This document shows, piece after piece, positions 25,001 through 38,050 of a DNA stretch of 64,000 nt. Both the position numbers and the translations under genes were made by a program. Positions within the stretch are counted from its first letter, which is position 1, and every line of letters starts with the position of its first letter. Source of the stretch: Sipunculus nudus. Taxonomy: Eukaryota > Annelida > Sipuncula > Golfingiida > Sipunculidae. The stretch spans positions 39,272,659 to 39,336,658 of the forward strand of contig CM049313.1 of NCBI GenBank assembly GCA_026874595.1, written 5' to 3'. Under the pieces are notes generated by a model that saw only the letters and a list, made by a program, of their open reading frames with translations, was not told the origin of the DNA and ran no database searches.

Positions 25001-28000
25001 TTGATTACAGGCAATCCTTGGTCTACTATGACAGGTCAGTGTAGGGTATACTCCTGTTGATTACAGGCAATCCTTGGTCTACTATGACAGGTCAGTGTAG
25101 GGTACACTCCTGTTGATTACAGGCAATCCTTGGTCTACTATGACAGGTCAGTGTAGAGTATACTGCTGTTGATTACAGGAAATCCTTGGTCTACTATGAC
25201 AGATCAGTGTAGGGTATACTGCTGTTGATCACAGGCTATCCTTGGTCTACTATGACAGGTCAGTGTAGGGTACACTCCTGTTGATTACAGGCAATCCTTG
25301 GTCTACTATGACAGGTCAGTGTAGGGTATACTCCTGTTGATTACAGGCAATCCTTGGTCTACTATGACAGGTCAGTGTAGGGTACACTCCTGTTGATTAC
25401 AGGCAATCCTTGGTCTACTATGACAGGTCAGTGTAGAGTATACTGCTGTTGAGACAGGCAATCCTTGGTCTACTATGACAGGTCAGTGTAGGGTATACTC
25501 CTGTTGATTACAGGCAATCCTTGGTCTACTATGACAGGTCAGTGTAGGGTACACTCCTGTTGATTACAGGCAATCCTTGGTCTACTATGACAGGTCAGTG
25601 TAGAGTATACTGCTGTTGATTACAGGCAATCCTTGGTCTACTATGACAGGTCAGTGTAGGGTATACTGCTGTTGATTACAGGCAATCCTTGGTCTACTAT
25701 GACAGATCAGTGTAGGGTATACTCCTGTTGATTACAGGCAATCCTTGGTCTACTATGACAGGTCAGTGTAGGGTACACTCCTGTTGATTACAGGCAATCC
25801 TTGGTCTACTATGACAGGTCAGTGTAGGGTATACTCCTGTTGATTACAGGCAATCCTTGGTCTACTATGACAGGTCAGTGTAGCGTATACTCCTGTTGAT
25901 CACAGGCTATCCTTTGTCTACTATGACCGGTCAGTGTAGGGTAAACCCCTCTTGATTACAGGCAATCCTTGGTCTACTATGACAGGTCAGTGTAGGGTAT
26001 ACTCCTGTTGATTACAGGCAATCCTTGGTCTACTATGACAGGTCAGTGTAGGGTATACTCCTGTTGATCACAGGCTATCCTTGGTCTACTATGACAGGTC
26101 AGTGTAGGGTACACTGCTGTTGATCACAGGCTATGTTTGGTCTACTATGACAGGTCAGTGTAGAGTATACTGCTGTTGATTACAGGCTATCCTTTGTCTA
26201 CTATGACAGTTCAGTGTAGGGTAAACCCCTGTTGATTACAGGCAATCCTTGGTCTACTATGACAGGTCAGTGTAGGGTAAACCCCTGTTGAATACAGGCT
26301 ATCCTTGGTCTACTATGACAAGTCAGTGTAGGGTATACTCCTGTTGATTACAGGCTATGTTTGGTCTACTATGACAGGTCAGTGTAGGGTATACTCCTGT
26401 TGATTACAGGCAATCCTTGGTCTACTATGACAGGTCAGTGTAGGGTACACTGCTGTTGATCACAGGCTATGTTTGGTCTACTATGACAGGTCAGTGTAGA
26501 GTATACTGCTGTTGATTACAGGCTATCCTTTGTCTACTATGACAGTTCAGTGTAGGGTAAACCCCTGTTGATTACAGGCAATCCTTGGTCTACTATGACA
26601 GGTCAGTGTAGGGTAAACCCCTGTTGAATACAGGCTATCCTTGGTCTACTATGACAAGTCAGTGTAGGGTATACTCCTGTTGATTACAGGCTATCCTTTG
26701 TCTACTATGATAGTTCAGTGTAGGGTAAACCCCTGTTGATTACAGGCAATCCTTGGTCTACTATGACAGGTCAGTGTAGGGTATACTGCTGTTGAATACA
26801 GGCTATCCTTGGTCTAATATGACAGGTCAGTGTAGGGTATACTGCTGTTGATCACAGGCTATGTTTGGTCTACTATGAAAGGTCAGTGTAGGGTATACTC
26901 CTGTTGATTACAGGCTATGTTTGGTCAACTATGACAGATCAGTGTAGGGTATACTCCTGTTGATCACAGGCTATCCTTTGTCTACTATGACAGGTCAGTG
27001 TAGGGTATACTCCTGTTGATCACAGGCTATCCTTTGTCTACTATGACAGGTCAGTGTAGGGTAAACCCCTGTTGATTACAGGCTATCCTTTGTCTACTAT
27101 GACAGTTCAGTGTAGGGTATACTCCTGTTGATTACAGGCTATCCTTTGTCTACTATGACAGGTCAGTGTAGGGTATACTGCTGTTCATCACAGGCTATAT
27201 TCGGTCTACTATGACAGGTCAGTGTAGGGTATACTGCTGTTGATCACATGCTATGTTTGGTCAACTATGACAGATCAGTGTAGGGTATACTCCTGTTGAA
27301 TACAGGCTATCCTTTGTCTACTATGACAGGTCAGTGTAGGGTATACTCCTGTTGATCACAGGCTATCCTTTGTCTACTATGACAGGTCAGTGTAGGGTAA
27401 ACCCCTGTTGATTACAGGCAATCCTTGGTCTACTATGACCGTTCAGTGTAGGGTATACTCCTGTTGATCACAGGCTATCCTTTGTCTACTATGACAGGTC
27501 AGTGTAGGGTATACTGCTGTTGATCACAGGTTATGTTTGGTCTACTATGACAGGTCAGTGTAAGGTACACTCCTGTTGATCACAGGCTATGTTTGGTCTA
27601 CTATGACAGGTCAGTGTAGGGTAAACCCCTGTTGAATACAGGCTATGTTTGGTCTACTGTGACAGGTCAGTGTAGAGTATACTGCTGTTGATTACAGGCT
27701 ATCCTTTGTCTACTATGACAGGTCAGTGTAGGGTAAACCCCTGTTGATTACAGGCAATCCTTGGTCTACTATGACAGTTCAGTGTAGGGTAAACCCCTGT
27801 TGATTACAGGCAATCCTTGGTCTACTATGACAGTTCAGTGTAGGGTAAACCCCTGTTGAATACAGGCTATCCTTTGTCTATTATGACAGGTCAGTGTAGG
27901 GTATACTCCTGTTGATCACAGGCTTTCCTTTGTCTACTATGACAGGTCAGTGTAGGGTAAACCCCTGTTGATTACAGGCAATCCTTGGTCTACTATGACA

Positions 28001-29170
28001 GTTCAGTGTAGGGTAAACCCCTGTTGATTACAGGCTATCCTTTGTCTACTATGACAGGTCAGTGTAGGGTAAACCCCTGTTGATTACAGGCAATCCTTGG
28101 TCTACTATGACAGTTCAGTGTAGGGTAAACCCCTCTTGAATACAGGCTATCCTTTGTCTACTATGACAGGTCAGTGTAGGGTATACTCCTGTTGATCACA
28201 GGCTATCCTTTGTCTACTATGACAGGTCAGTGTAGGGTAAACCCCTGTTGATTACAGGCAATCCTTGGTCTACTTTGACAGTTCAGTGTAGGGTATACTC
28301 CTGTTGATCACAGGCTATCCTTTGTCAACTATGACAGGTCAGTGTAGGGTATACTGCTGTTGATCACAGGTTATGTTTGGTCTACTATGACAGGTCAGTG
28401 TAAGGTACACTCCTGTAGATCACAGGCTATGTTTGGTCTACTATGACAGGTCAGTGTAGGGTAAACCCCTGTTGAATACAGGCTATGTTTGGTCTACTAT
28501 GACAGGTCAGTGTAGAGTATACTGCTGTTGATTACAGGCTATCCATGGTCTACTATGACAGTTCAGTGTAGGGTAAACCCCTGTTGATTACAGGCAATCC
28601 TTGGTCTACTATGACAGTTCAGTGTAGGGTAAACCCCTGTTGATTACAGGCAATCCTTGGTCTACTATGACAGTTCAGTGTAGGGTAAACCCCTGTTGAA
28701 TACAGGCTATCCTTTGTCTACTATGACAGGTCAGTGTAGGGTATACTCCTGTTGATCACAGGCTATCCTTTGTCTACTATGACAGGTCAGTGTAGGGTAA
28801 ACCCCTGTTGATTACAGGCAATCCTTGGTCTACTATGACAGTTCAGTGTAGGGTAAACCCCTGTTGAATACAGGCTATCCTTGGTCTACTATGACAGGTC
28901 AGTGTAGGGTATACTGCTGTTGATCACAGGCTATGTTTGGTCTACTATGAAAGGTCAGTGTAGGGTATACTCCTGTTGATCACAGGCTATGTTTGGTCAA
29001 CTATGACAGATCAGTGTAGGGTATACTCCTGTTGATCACAGGCTATCCTTTGTCTACTATGACAGGTCAGTGTAGGGTATACTCCTGTTGATCACAGGCT
29101 ATCCTTTGTCTACTATGACAGGTCAGTGTAGGGTATACTCCTGTTGATCACAGGCTATCCTTGGTCTACT
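19041..29170. repeat. 56-bp satellite array, about 181 monomers
   Basis: A continuous array of 10.1 kb. The monomer can be read as GGTCAGTGTAGGGTATAC, then TCCTGTTGATTACAGG, then CTATCCTTTGTCTACTATGA, then CA. Each monomer has a short dyad, CCTGT-N5-ACAGG or a weaker GCTGT form. Variants cluster in zones: GGCAATCC monomers around 24.8-26.1 kb and GTAAACCCCTG monomers around 26.2-28.9 kb. Edge monomers near 19.05-19.3 kb are the most diverged. The unit length is not a multiple of three, stops occur in all frames, and no long frame exists on either strand. This is neither CRISPR (no spacers) nor coding. Unequal exchange explains the zones. Whether it is intronic in the ADAMTS-like gene or intergenic is unknown. 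Confidence 0.97.
19690..21700. repeat. Segmental duplication of 19 monomers inside the satellite
   Basis: The rare monomer with GGTCGAATATGACCGG occurs at about 19700 and again at about 20764. The shift is 1064 bp, exactly 19 x 56. The string of variants after it, including GTTCGG, GGTTAACTATGAAAGG, TACTAAGACAGG and GATCACAAGATATCC monomers, is repeated in the same order. The match runs to about 20470/21530, then skips two monomers and continues to about 20750/21700. Confidence 0.9.
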
Positions 29171-30246
29171 TCTGAATCAACTAAATTTTATGTAAATTTA
29201 ATGATCTTTTTCATGAGAACAGGTGCAGCTGTTCCAATAAATTTCTTAAACCTTTGTTCACTCAATCTTTGTTTGGGTTGACCATTTTTTGATGTTAGTG
29301 CCAAGTGTTTGCTTTTATTTAACAAAATCTTATAAAAGAAGTGTTAAACATATAAGTTTAGAATTCCACTTAATTCATTTGTTAATATATTTAGGTTTAT
29401 GACATTGGCTTTTAAATGATATTATCATGACAATGAGCTTGCACCTCTTTTAGTGTTTTGTGATAGTAAAAATGAACTTGTTTTATTATGTACTAGTATA
29501 AACATCCCTGGAACTGATCACCATTGGGATGACAATGGGGTAGAAATGGTTCACATGTGCATAGTTATAGGGTAAATGACAGTGTGTAGGCGGGAAAAAG
29601 CTTGGGATGGCGTGAAATAGCGGGGGCTTTTTGTCACCAGACTGCACTCATTGTCTCCCCTGAAGCAGGAAGCAGGAAGTAAACTCCATCATGCCTTAGG
29701 GGCCACATGGGAATGTGATGTGCAGCCAAAAGGTGTGGCTGCATGGAGAGTATAACCTGTACTGCCTCTTACCACATGGCAAACAGCACTGAGATTAATC
29801 ACTGTTTTGTCAATGTGTGAGCCAGACATAGGCCACACATGTATATGAGCACAATGAAACCATATGCGGAATGAACAATGAAACCTTTGTAAATGATTAG
29901 CACTTATAACTTTAAGAATAATTGGGGTTATCCTTGATATCCTACCCTACCCAACAATGAATTAGCCCCTCTTACTACCCCATACTTTATCCTGCATCCT
30001 ATTCAGAGAAGAGAGAAACACCCATTCTTGGCCTGAATGAAAAAAAGTCTGCACCTGAATAAACAAGGTTTTGGAAACACATTGGCTTGTAGTTCCATCA
30101 CAGAGTTATCAAGGAGCCAGAGGAACTTCAGATGTAGGTGGCTCTGTCTGTGGTTTGAGGAGGAAGGTACATAAGATAAGAATGTTATGCTGTTAATTAT
30201 TAAGCCTTCATGATTACAGATCCTTTTCTGCACTGGGCTAGGTCCT
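29171..30246. other. Gene-free stretch right of the satellite
   Basis: No exon, RNA gene or repeat family recognised. The satellite stops sharply at TCTACT and unique AT-rich sequence follows. Confidence 0.4.
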
Positions 30247-32492
30247 TTTTAGCAAACCTGTGAGCTTATGCGTTGGTGCAGCATCGTACGTCGTGCATCG
30301 TCTGTACGTTAACCACAGCTATCTCATAAAGGGCAGGAGCTAGCATCACTAAATTTTTTGCAATAAACAGTCAGGTGAAAAACTCTATCAGATTTTCTTT
30401 TTTTTCTAACTGCATTTTCTGAGTTTTTATAGGGAAATAGCTAAACAAGTTTTAAAAATCTTCTCCTCCAAAACTGTCCAGCCTAATTGTCCAATATTTC
30501 ACAGAAATGATCCCTGGAACAACCTTACTCAAGTTTGTTTGAATGGTTCCAGTTCATAGATTGTTGGCAGAGTTAAAGGAGGTTAAACTTAGTCATCTGT
30601 CCAAAAAAGCACACTAAAATTAAAATCTCAGAAACAGCTTGAGCCATCATTAGTAAATTTTATACCAATGTTTGTCATATATGTCATATCTGAAATTTAG
30701 GCATTGGTGGCGCCACCTACATTAATGTGTTTTTTACAATCGAAAATGTAATTTTAGATGCTTCTAGCTTATACACTGTTTAATGATTAAACTAATAAGC
30801 TAATTGGTTAAAACTTAACAAGAATTATTCTATGGTAGGGTTCTGTCAGTTTTATAAGAATAAATTGGGTAAATGCAGCTTTAAAAAAGCAGTGTAGCCA
30901 TTTGAAAAAGGCTTTCTGTGTTTGAAAACAAATTTGACAACATGCTGAGTTTCAGCAGCCAATTCAGGAGGTCACTCAGTACAACCAGGTGGGGTCCAGA
31001 CATCACCATGGCAACTGACCTGGCTCTGTGTTGTGTCTAGACAATGTGTCTAGATGTCTAGACACAGCATCTAGACGTCTAGACACAATATCTAGATGCA
31101 GAATTCCCAGATTATTGGAACTATATCTTTCAACTGTTTGAAAAAAACTTGGTTTGCATTTTAAGCGAATCAGATTTATCATCAGGTCACATGTGAACTG
31201 CTGCTCCCTTATTTTTGGTTGCCCAGCATCCATCTGTGCATCTGTTTCCACACAAAAACCTACATATCTCAAGAACTGTTTGACCGATCAGGCTAAAATT
31301 TTGCACAAATGTAGCCCTTTGATAGCTTTGTAACATACACTTAAAATGGTGGTGCCACCTACAACCATTTATGCACAGCGCCCATCTGTTCATCTGCCTT
31401 GGGATAATATCACTCATATCTAGGCAGTGGTTTGACTTATCCACCTGAAATTTTGCAGGTTTATACATCCTGGACAGCTATCTTGATTTTATGACAAGTG
31501 GTGCCACTTACATTCACGTTTACTCTGCAGACATCCAAGCTCATATCTCAGGAACTGTTTGACCGATTGGGCCAAAATTTTGCATATGTACAGATCTTAC
31601 GTAGCTCTTCATCACAGGCAAAACTGGTGGTGCCACCTGCAACCATTTAATGCACAGCATCCACCTGTTCATCTGCCTTGGGATAAAATCAGTAATATTC
31701 AGCAGTGGTTTGACTTTTCCACCTGAAAATTTGCAGGTTTATACATCCTGGACAGCTCTCTTGATTTTATGACAGGTGGCACCACCTACTTGCATGTTTA
31801 CTATGCAGACATCCAAGCTCATATCTCGGGAACAGTTTGACCTATTGGGCTAAAATTTTGCATGTGTATAGATCTCACATAGCTCTTCATCATAGGCAAA
31901 CTGGTGGTACCATCTGCCACCACTTACGCACAGCGTCCATCTGTTCATCTGCCTTAGGATAAAATCACTCATATTTCAGAAGTTGTTTGACTTATCCACC
32001 TGAAATTTTGCAGGTTTATACATCCTGGACAGCTTTCTTGATTTTATAACAGGTGGCTCCACCTACATTCACATTTACTCTGCAGACATCCAAGCTCATA
32101 TCTTGGGAACCGTTTGACTGTTCAGGCTAAAAATTTTGAACAAATGAAGCCCTTGAATAGCTTTATAACATACACTAAAAATGGTGGGGCCACCTGCAAC
32201 CACTTATGCACAGCGTCAATCTGTTCATCTGCCTTGGGATAAAATCCCTATATCTCAGCAGTGGTCCGACTTATCCACCTGAAATTTTGCAGGTTTTATT
32301 CATTCTGGACAATTTTCTCAATTTTATTACAGGTGGCACCACCTACATTCACGCTTATGCTGCAGACATCCATGCTAATATGCAACACACCTCACTCTAA
32401 TCTACTTGCTACTTAATTCATGGCTCACTTCACCCGTCCCACTCTGATTTCTGTGGATATACATAGTCGCTTGTTGACTACCCATATTCTAG
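30247..32492 (+). mobile_element. Family-B Helitron-like element, long copy
   Basis: It begins after a T-run with AGCAAACCTGTGAGCTTATG and a CGT-rich stretch. A first zone carries GGTGGCGCCACC (30706-30717). The core holds about four units of 275-279 bp, with the marker CATATCT spaced at about 31259, 31534, 31813 and 32090. The 3' end is a hairpin (TAGTC 32464-32468 with GACTA 32476-32480), eight bases, then CTAG at 32489-32492 followed by T. The same 3' end occurs at 15003-15031, which fixes the boundary independently. No inverted repeat linking the two ends was found, so the true 5' end is less sure. No protein is encoded. Confidence 0.65.
31034..31096. repeat. Palindromic TCTAGA cluster
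   Basis: Six TCTAGA sites in about 61 bp (31036-31096). GTGTCTAGA and TCTAGACAC form a perfect 9-bp inverted repeat around TG near 31047-31066, with further inverted copies to the right. Cruciform or slippage-prone DNA inside the family-B element. Confidence 0.85.
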
Positions 32493-35090
32493 TTTTAAAA
32501 TGTCTTAGTGTGAAACTTGCAGGTCCGAAACGTCCATTTTGCTTAAATCATTATGACAAAGGTAGATAAGCAGGACGTAAGAGGATCAATATTAAATTTT
32601 AAAAATAAACCTCCAGTCATACTCCCAAACTTTGCACAGGTTCGCATTAGGCCTGTAGGCCTTGTTTCAGTAATCCAGAAGTCGTAGCCTCACATAAGAG
32701 TTAAGTTTCATTGAGATTTTACAAAATTCACCTTTTCACTCCATAAATGTATGCATGACCTTAAATCACTGGGTTTTGTAGTACCCCTTGTCCCTTGAGC
32801 TTTATACCCCTTCAACTTAGTCCTATGATCCCTTACATGTTGGATGGCATTAGTGATCCAGAACAGTAAAACTGAGAAATTATGACCACCAATGGGACCC
32901 CAATAAAGGTGTCACATTTTCAAGGTGGTTGTATAAGCTGGATATTTAAAGTCTTCTGTGCCCCATGCAGCTCCTGAAAGTGATAATATATATTCACACA
33001 TATGGTAACCACATTTTGGAACCCAGTATTTTGAGAGGTTACAAGTTAAATGCACTTGAATGAAGTGAATCTATCTTAGTCATTGCATTGTCTCAGACCC
33101 TTTAAAAAGACTTGTATCAGCTGACAGGGAGATGTAGGTGTGGCCATATTTTCACTAAAGTGAAAGATCGAGTGTTGATTTAACCATACTATATTGAAGG
33201 TCAAATATTAGAACAATACGACCAGACCTGCTGCTGGTCTACGTGTAAGACCAAACCTTCAAGTGCCAGTCTTAGCCAGCGAAGCAAGATGAATGCAGAA
33301 GAAAGTGAACTTAAAAATATCACTTAAACATCTCTGTACAATGGTAAAAAGTGCATTGTTAGCTTTGCCTGTCAGAACCTTCTGAAGAGAATATTGAATT
33401 TATATGAAGAGATACTTCCACTAGTTATACTTTACCATTTCCTTCTGGAGACTATCCAGAAACATGTCATTAACTTTTCATTGCTGGATGTTTACATTCT
33501 CATAACAGATGCTCTCCTCTATCACTTACGTGCAGTTTATTGACTGTTATTTAATAGTGCTGCTTCAAATACTGTTAATGTTTAACAGTAACAAGAGGTC
33601 ATTTAGTATAATGTTAAAAACCACTGACATTCTAACACAGAGGAGTGATCGTCAACATGCACCCACCTTTCTTCTGAAAAACTGTCTTTATAGCTTACCT
33701 GGCCTACTGTGACCTAATTTCTGTGAGCTAAAACACAAATGATATCCAGGATAGTGGCATTGGCTACAAACTTCATATTCAACTACAGTCAAGATTTAGT
33801 TGGATATTCTGTCATTTCTGAACCAGGTTTCTGAGTTCCCTCAGCAAGAGATAAATTCATCACTTTCCACTCTAAATTAAACAGCATTTATTTAATCTTT
33901 GGAGCTTTTAAGTTCTGTTAATTATAAGAAACCGTTGGCTCCTTATTTCCTGAGTGAAAGCCACCCAATTCAGGTCAGTTAATTGGAATGTCACCAAAAT
34001 GAACATAAAATTCTGTTTGAATACATGTTTTTGAAGTTCTGCCTTATGGAAAAACTGACTACCTCAACTCTCTGGTTAATAATGAGAAAAATAGATTATG
34101 TTTTTTGGACCCTGGCTCATAGAGCATTTTTATACCTGTCTTTAAGGCAGTTGTGATATGTTTTAATTCTTTTTGTCCATTTTTTGTTCATTTTTCTGTT
34201 ATCAACTTAACACTAAAAGAAAAAAACAGGTCTTCATAAAATTTGGAAAGGGTTAAAGTAACACACAGAAAGAACCCATATCATTTTGGAAATAGTCTGA
34301 ATCATCATTATATGTTTTTTTTGTTTATAATTTCTTTTTCGTTTTGACACAAGAAGATTCCTATGTCCCCAGGTTCATGTGTGAAGTGTGGCTCTGTATA
34401 CAAACATGAATGGCTGATTCCAGCAGGGATTCATAGACTCTGACTATGCATTTTAATTTTAAAAGGAGAGCCTGCATGGTAAAATACAGAAAGATATTTA
34501 CGATGGTATATTGCTCTTTTATGGAAGTATTTGGTGGATGGTTGGTATACACTTTAAGGTTATCAATAAATAGTTTCATACAAACATATTTCATCAAAGA
34601 CTGGTGATGGATTAAAGAAGGACAACCTAAGATGTGACTGGTATGATTTAAATATTAATAATCATTTTTTTCATTGTACTTTTAGGAAGGGTTGCTTGTC
34701 TCCTTGAAGTGTTGTGTGTGTGGGTTTGCATTATGTTCCTGCAGACAGTACTTGTGCCACATTTAATGGTTTTACACTGAAGGTTATGGTCACACATGAG
34801 GTGTTTTTTCTCTTCCTGTGTTGTCAATGAGATAAGGCATGCCCATGTCTGTGCCATTGTTACAATAGCAATGTGTTAAAATGACCCCATGCAGGCTAGA
34901 TGTCTGGTTGTGTTGGGACTTAATGACAGTATAGCTAGCATGTTCAGAGAATCATAAAACATGCATGTCACCATGTTATGTGGATAACTTTTGAATTTTT
35001 GCTTGATTTAAATGATTGTGCACAAGTGTAAAGAACAAAAAAGACATGATTAAATCATCAAGTTTTTTATTCTGAATTTTTCCATAAAAA
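32493..35090. other. Gene-free stretch
   Basis: AT-rich, with only short uninformative frames. I see no splice-bounded coding segment, structured RNA or tandem repeat. Confidence 0.4.
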
Positions 35091-35093
35091 AAA

Positions 35094-36170
35094 CAAAGGT
35101 CACCATGGTCACCATGACCTAATTTCAGGTTTCCAAGGAGGTTTGCCTAGAACCTCCCTAGATGTAACATTTGAAGATTTTAAGCCTAACAGATACAATT
35201 TGTGCCAATCTGACATTCAGGATGCTCATATGACATCTTTTTCCTATAGGTCACAGAATGAAGATCACCATGAACTATTCAGGTTTCCAAGGACATTTGC
35301 CTAGCACCACCCTTAATTACGCTCTAAACACAGCGCGTGACCTCTTGCTGACCTTCCATTCACACGCTGTGAGATATTTGGCAAGGTGCCAAGCACCCAG
35401 GCAGTTTGCGCTAGATAAAGTAAAATCTGATTGGCTCTGCATTTAAACAAATCTACAGAACTGGTAGAAGAAATCTGATTGGCTTAGCATGTAAACAAAC
35501 TTGGCTGCACCCAGGGCAAGCTCGTATTGCACGGCAGGCGAGGAAATATCCAGACAGTGGGGGATAATTGTCCTCAGGCCCTACCAGCAATTAAGTCAGT
35601 ATAGAAACTGTGTTGAAAGTTGACTATTGCATCATGTGTATTCCAACGGGGGATGGAAAAAGTCTGTGCTACCAAGTGCTTTCGACTGCTGTGCAAAGTG
35701 AACGGTACCTCGAAGAACATCTGCTTGTGCTGGTGATCCCTACAGTGTGGTTGGTTTAATATTACACAGGGGGAATTCCAAAGAGACAGCACCGCCTGGT
35801 GGCCAAACCTGCTGGGAAACAATGGTTTAATGCAGCGGGTAGCTTAGTGAATAGTTGGGCATAGCGTAACCGCTGCTTATGGAGCACACACCCTTAATGA
35901 AACATAAGAAAATTATAGGCCTAATGGATACACTTTGTGCTCTGTTTGTCCTGGTACGTGGTGATCAAATCATGTTTTTGGGCCATAGATCAGTGAATAT
36001 AGGTCAGTATGACCTAATTTCAGGTTTTCAAGGAGATTTGCTTAGGATGTCCCTAGATGTCTAACGGTTACAATTTGTGCCCTATTGACAGCCAGACGGC
36101 CTGGCAGACAATGGACAAAGGGTGATTGCTATAGCTCAGATGACTTGTAGTCAGCTCAGATAAAAAAAAT
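35094..36170 (-). mobile_element. Reversed, decayed family-A element interrupted by other sequence
   Basis: Read on the minus strand, it starts at a T-run (36163-36170), then a diverged 5' hairpin at 36132-36162 retaining TGACT/AGTCA and CTGAGCTA, then a TTTGTCCATTG tract and GGCACAAA-type units. A block from about 35320 to about 35870 is unrelated and more GC-rich, and looks like an insertion or a replaced segment. No 3' hairpin is found. The short frames here are not coding. Confidence 0.6.
35320..35870. other. GC-richer insert with two ATTGG-box direct repeats
   Basis: Two diverged copies of a block reading AATCTGATTGGCT, then GCAT and TAAACAAA, lie at about 35427 and 35474, so each combines an inverted CCAAT box with a forkhead-like TAAACAAA. 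It sits between two pieces of the reversed transposon. Whether this is promoter-like or chance composition cannot be told; no TATA box or open frame follows. Confidence 0.35.
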
Positions 36171-37732
36171 CACAGCTCAAGTGCAGATGGTTTTGTATGA
36201 AGATTCATCAGTGTATAGGTGTTTTATAGCACAGGGATTTGCACTCAGTGACCCCTGACTGAACTGTCATTACCTGAGTGATGCACCACAGTGTTATGAT
36301 TTGATTATGAGCATTAATGCTTCATGGTGCGGAGGAACATGTCCGCTCACTGTTAAAGCATAGCATCTGATACTTTGTAATACTTAGTATCTCCCTCAGC
36401 ACAACACCTCCGCTAACTTGATAGCCGGCACTACACAAACTTTCTGCTTTACCTGCTGGTGTGTCACTTACTGTACCTTCTTACCTTCTGGCATACCTGT
36501 CCATTTACAGGTATAATCAAATTGCACCTTGCATCATTAACTTAATGTGTGTTTTGCATAAGAGGAATTTACCTGTCATGATGTCTATCAGGTAGATAAT
36601 TACAATGTTTATGATGCTGAAAAGTGAGGTGTCAATATTTCCCATCAGTAGAAATAGGTCCAATATTTATGACCCATAACAGTGAAACACCTCCAACATG
36701 TAGTCATTGAGTTTAAATTCACAGCACATGTGACAATAAGTGTGGATTTCATGGATAAGTAGTGTCACCTCAGAATAATCAGATTTGTACCAACCTCTTG
36801 AACTTGCCAATAAAATATGCTCCTGTACAACCAACCATAGTACTTGCCATTTTTAAATAATTTAAAATTTTGCAGAGTGTGTACAGCTTTTGGGAAACAG
36901 GATCTTTTAAAAGTGATGTATATTTACAATAGATATCATTCAAAGACACAAAATCATGATTTTTTTTATGTTTTATTTAGTTATTTAGTTACATAGAGGT
37001 TTAGAGAAAATGTAGTTGAGTGTATGTGATATGTTATACTGACCCACAAATATTTTAATCCTGGTATTCACCTTATTTTGTTTCTGTAGAATCAAGTGAT
37101 TTCTGGCTTACTCTGTGTAAATATTAATGAACCTCTGGTATTTCCAGTTTAAAAAAAAGTTCTGATAATGCATCCATGATAGATGTGTGAGCTTGTTTGT
37201 CTACAAGCTGATAGTAAACATGGTAAATGTGCAAAGTTTGACAAAACAAAAACCATTAAACCACAGATGTTTGGTTGCATATGGGCAGAAGTTGGAAGGT
37301 CACTAGTTGCAAAATGCCCTTTACAAAACACTGGTTTGTCTAACCTTCCACCAGGTGTCCTTGTTGAATGTGCTTGAATAATTTTTCAAGTCCCCAATAT
37401 GTTAAAAACAAGTGGATATAAACACACAAACAAAAACAGCTTATGTGCTGTAGGATCCACATTTTTTGCCTGTTTTTATGAAAGGGATTATTTTAGTTAA
37501 TAGATGTTGAATATCAGATAAGGCCCCTTTAACAGAATGCAATGACATTTTGTAACTTAAGCTTACTCTGTGTGTATGTGTGTGACTATTATATATCCTG
37601 CAGTTTTAGTTATAATTTTCTGAGTGAGATCTTTTATCAATATTGAGAGATATTTGATAGCAAGTTTTAATGCAGCTCAGTCCATTTGTTGTAGGTGATG
37701 AACTGCAGGATTGAAAAAAAACTCCTGTAAAA
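36171..37732. other. Gene-free stretch
   Basis: No recognisable exon or repeat. Short overlapping frames on both strands near 37.15-37.38 kb have no domain motif. Confidence 0.4.
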
Positions 37733-38050
37733 GGTATGCTTCTCAGGCACCGTCCGGGTCAATTTTAAACCCCCCACATAAAAAATTTTTATTTTGATTT
37801 TCAGTAGAAACTTTAATACCAATTTTGAGCTCCAGCCACTCGGACATTTCTTTCAAGAAGATAAAATGATACAATTTTGATAAAATTTCCTTTGTAATGA
37901 AGTGATTTTACTAGTTTAGCAAAATTAATCTGTTATTATCATGCTTTTCCCTTATCATTTGACATTTTTATTTAAATATACAATAAAATTAAAAATAAAA
38001 AAAACACCTGCCCGTATTGATTTCTGAAAAAAGTGCCTGAGAACCAAACC
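37733..38050. mobile_element. MITE-like element with 18-bp terminal inverted repeats
   Basis: GGTATGCTTCTCAGGCAC at 37733-37750 is matched by the inverse of GTGCCTGAGAACCAAACC at 38033-38050, 16 of 18 positions with a perfect inner 11. The AA next to both outer ends also pairs. The 318-bp interior is very AT-rich, has no coding frame, and contains a short C run. Size and ends fit a miniature inverted-repeat transposon. A target-site duplication is not obvious in the A/T-rich flanks, so the superfamily is open. Confidence 0.6.

Noticed and set aside
19041-29170. CRISPR-like repeat array
   Set aside because: Monomers are directly contiguous at 56 bp with no unique spacers, and the setting is eukaryotic. 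It is a satellite.
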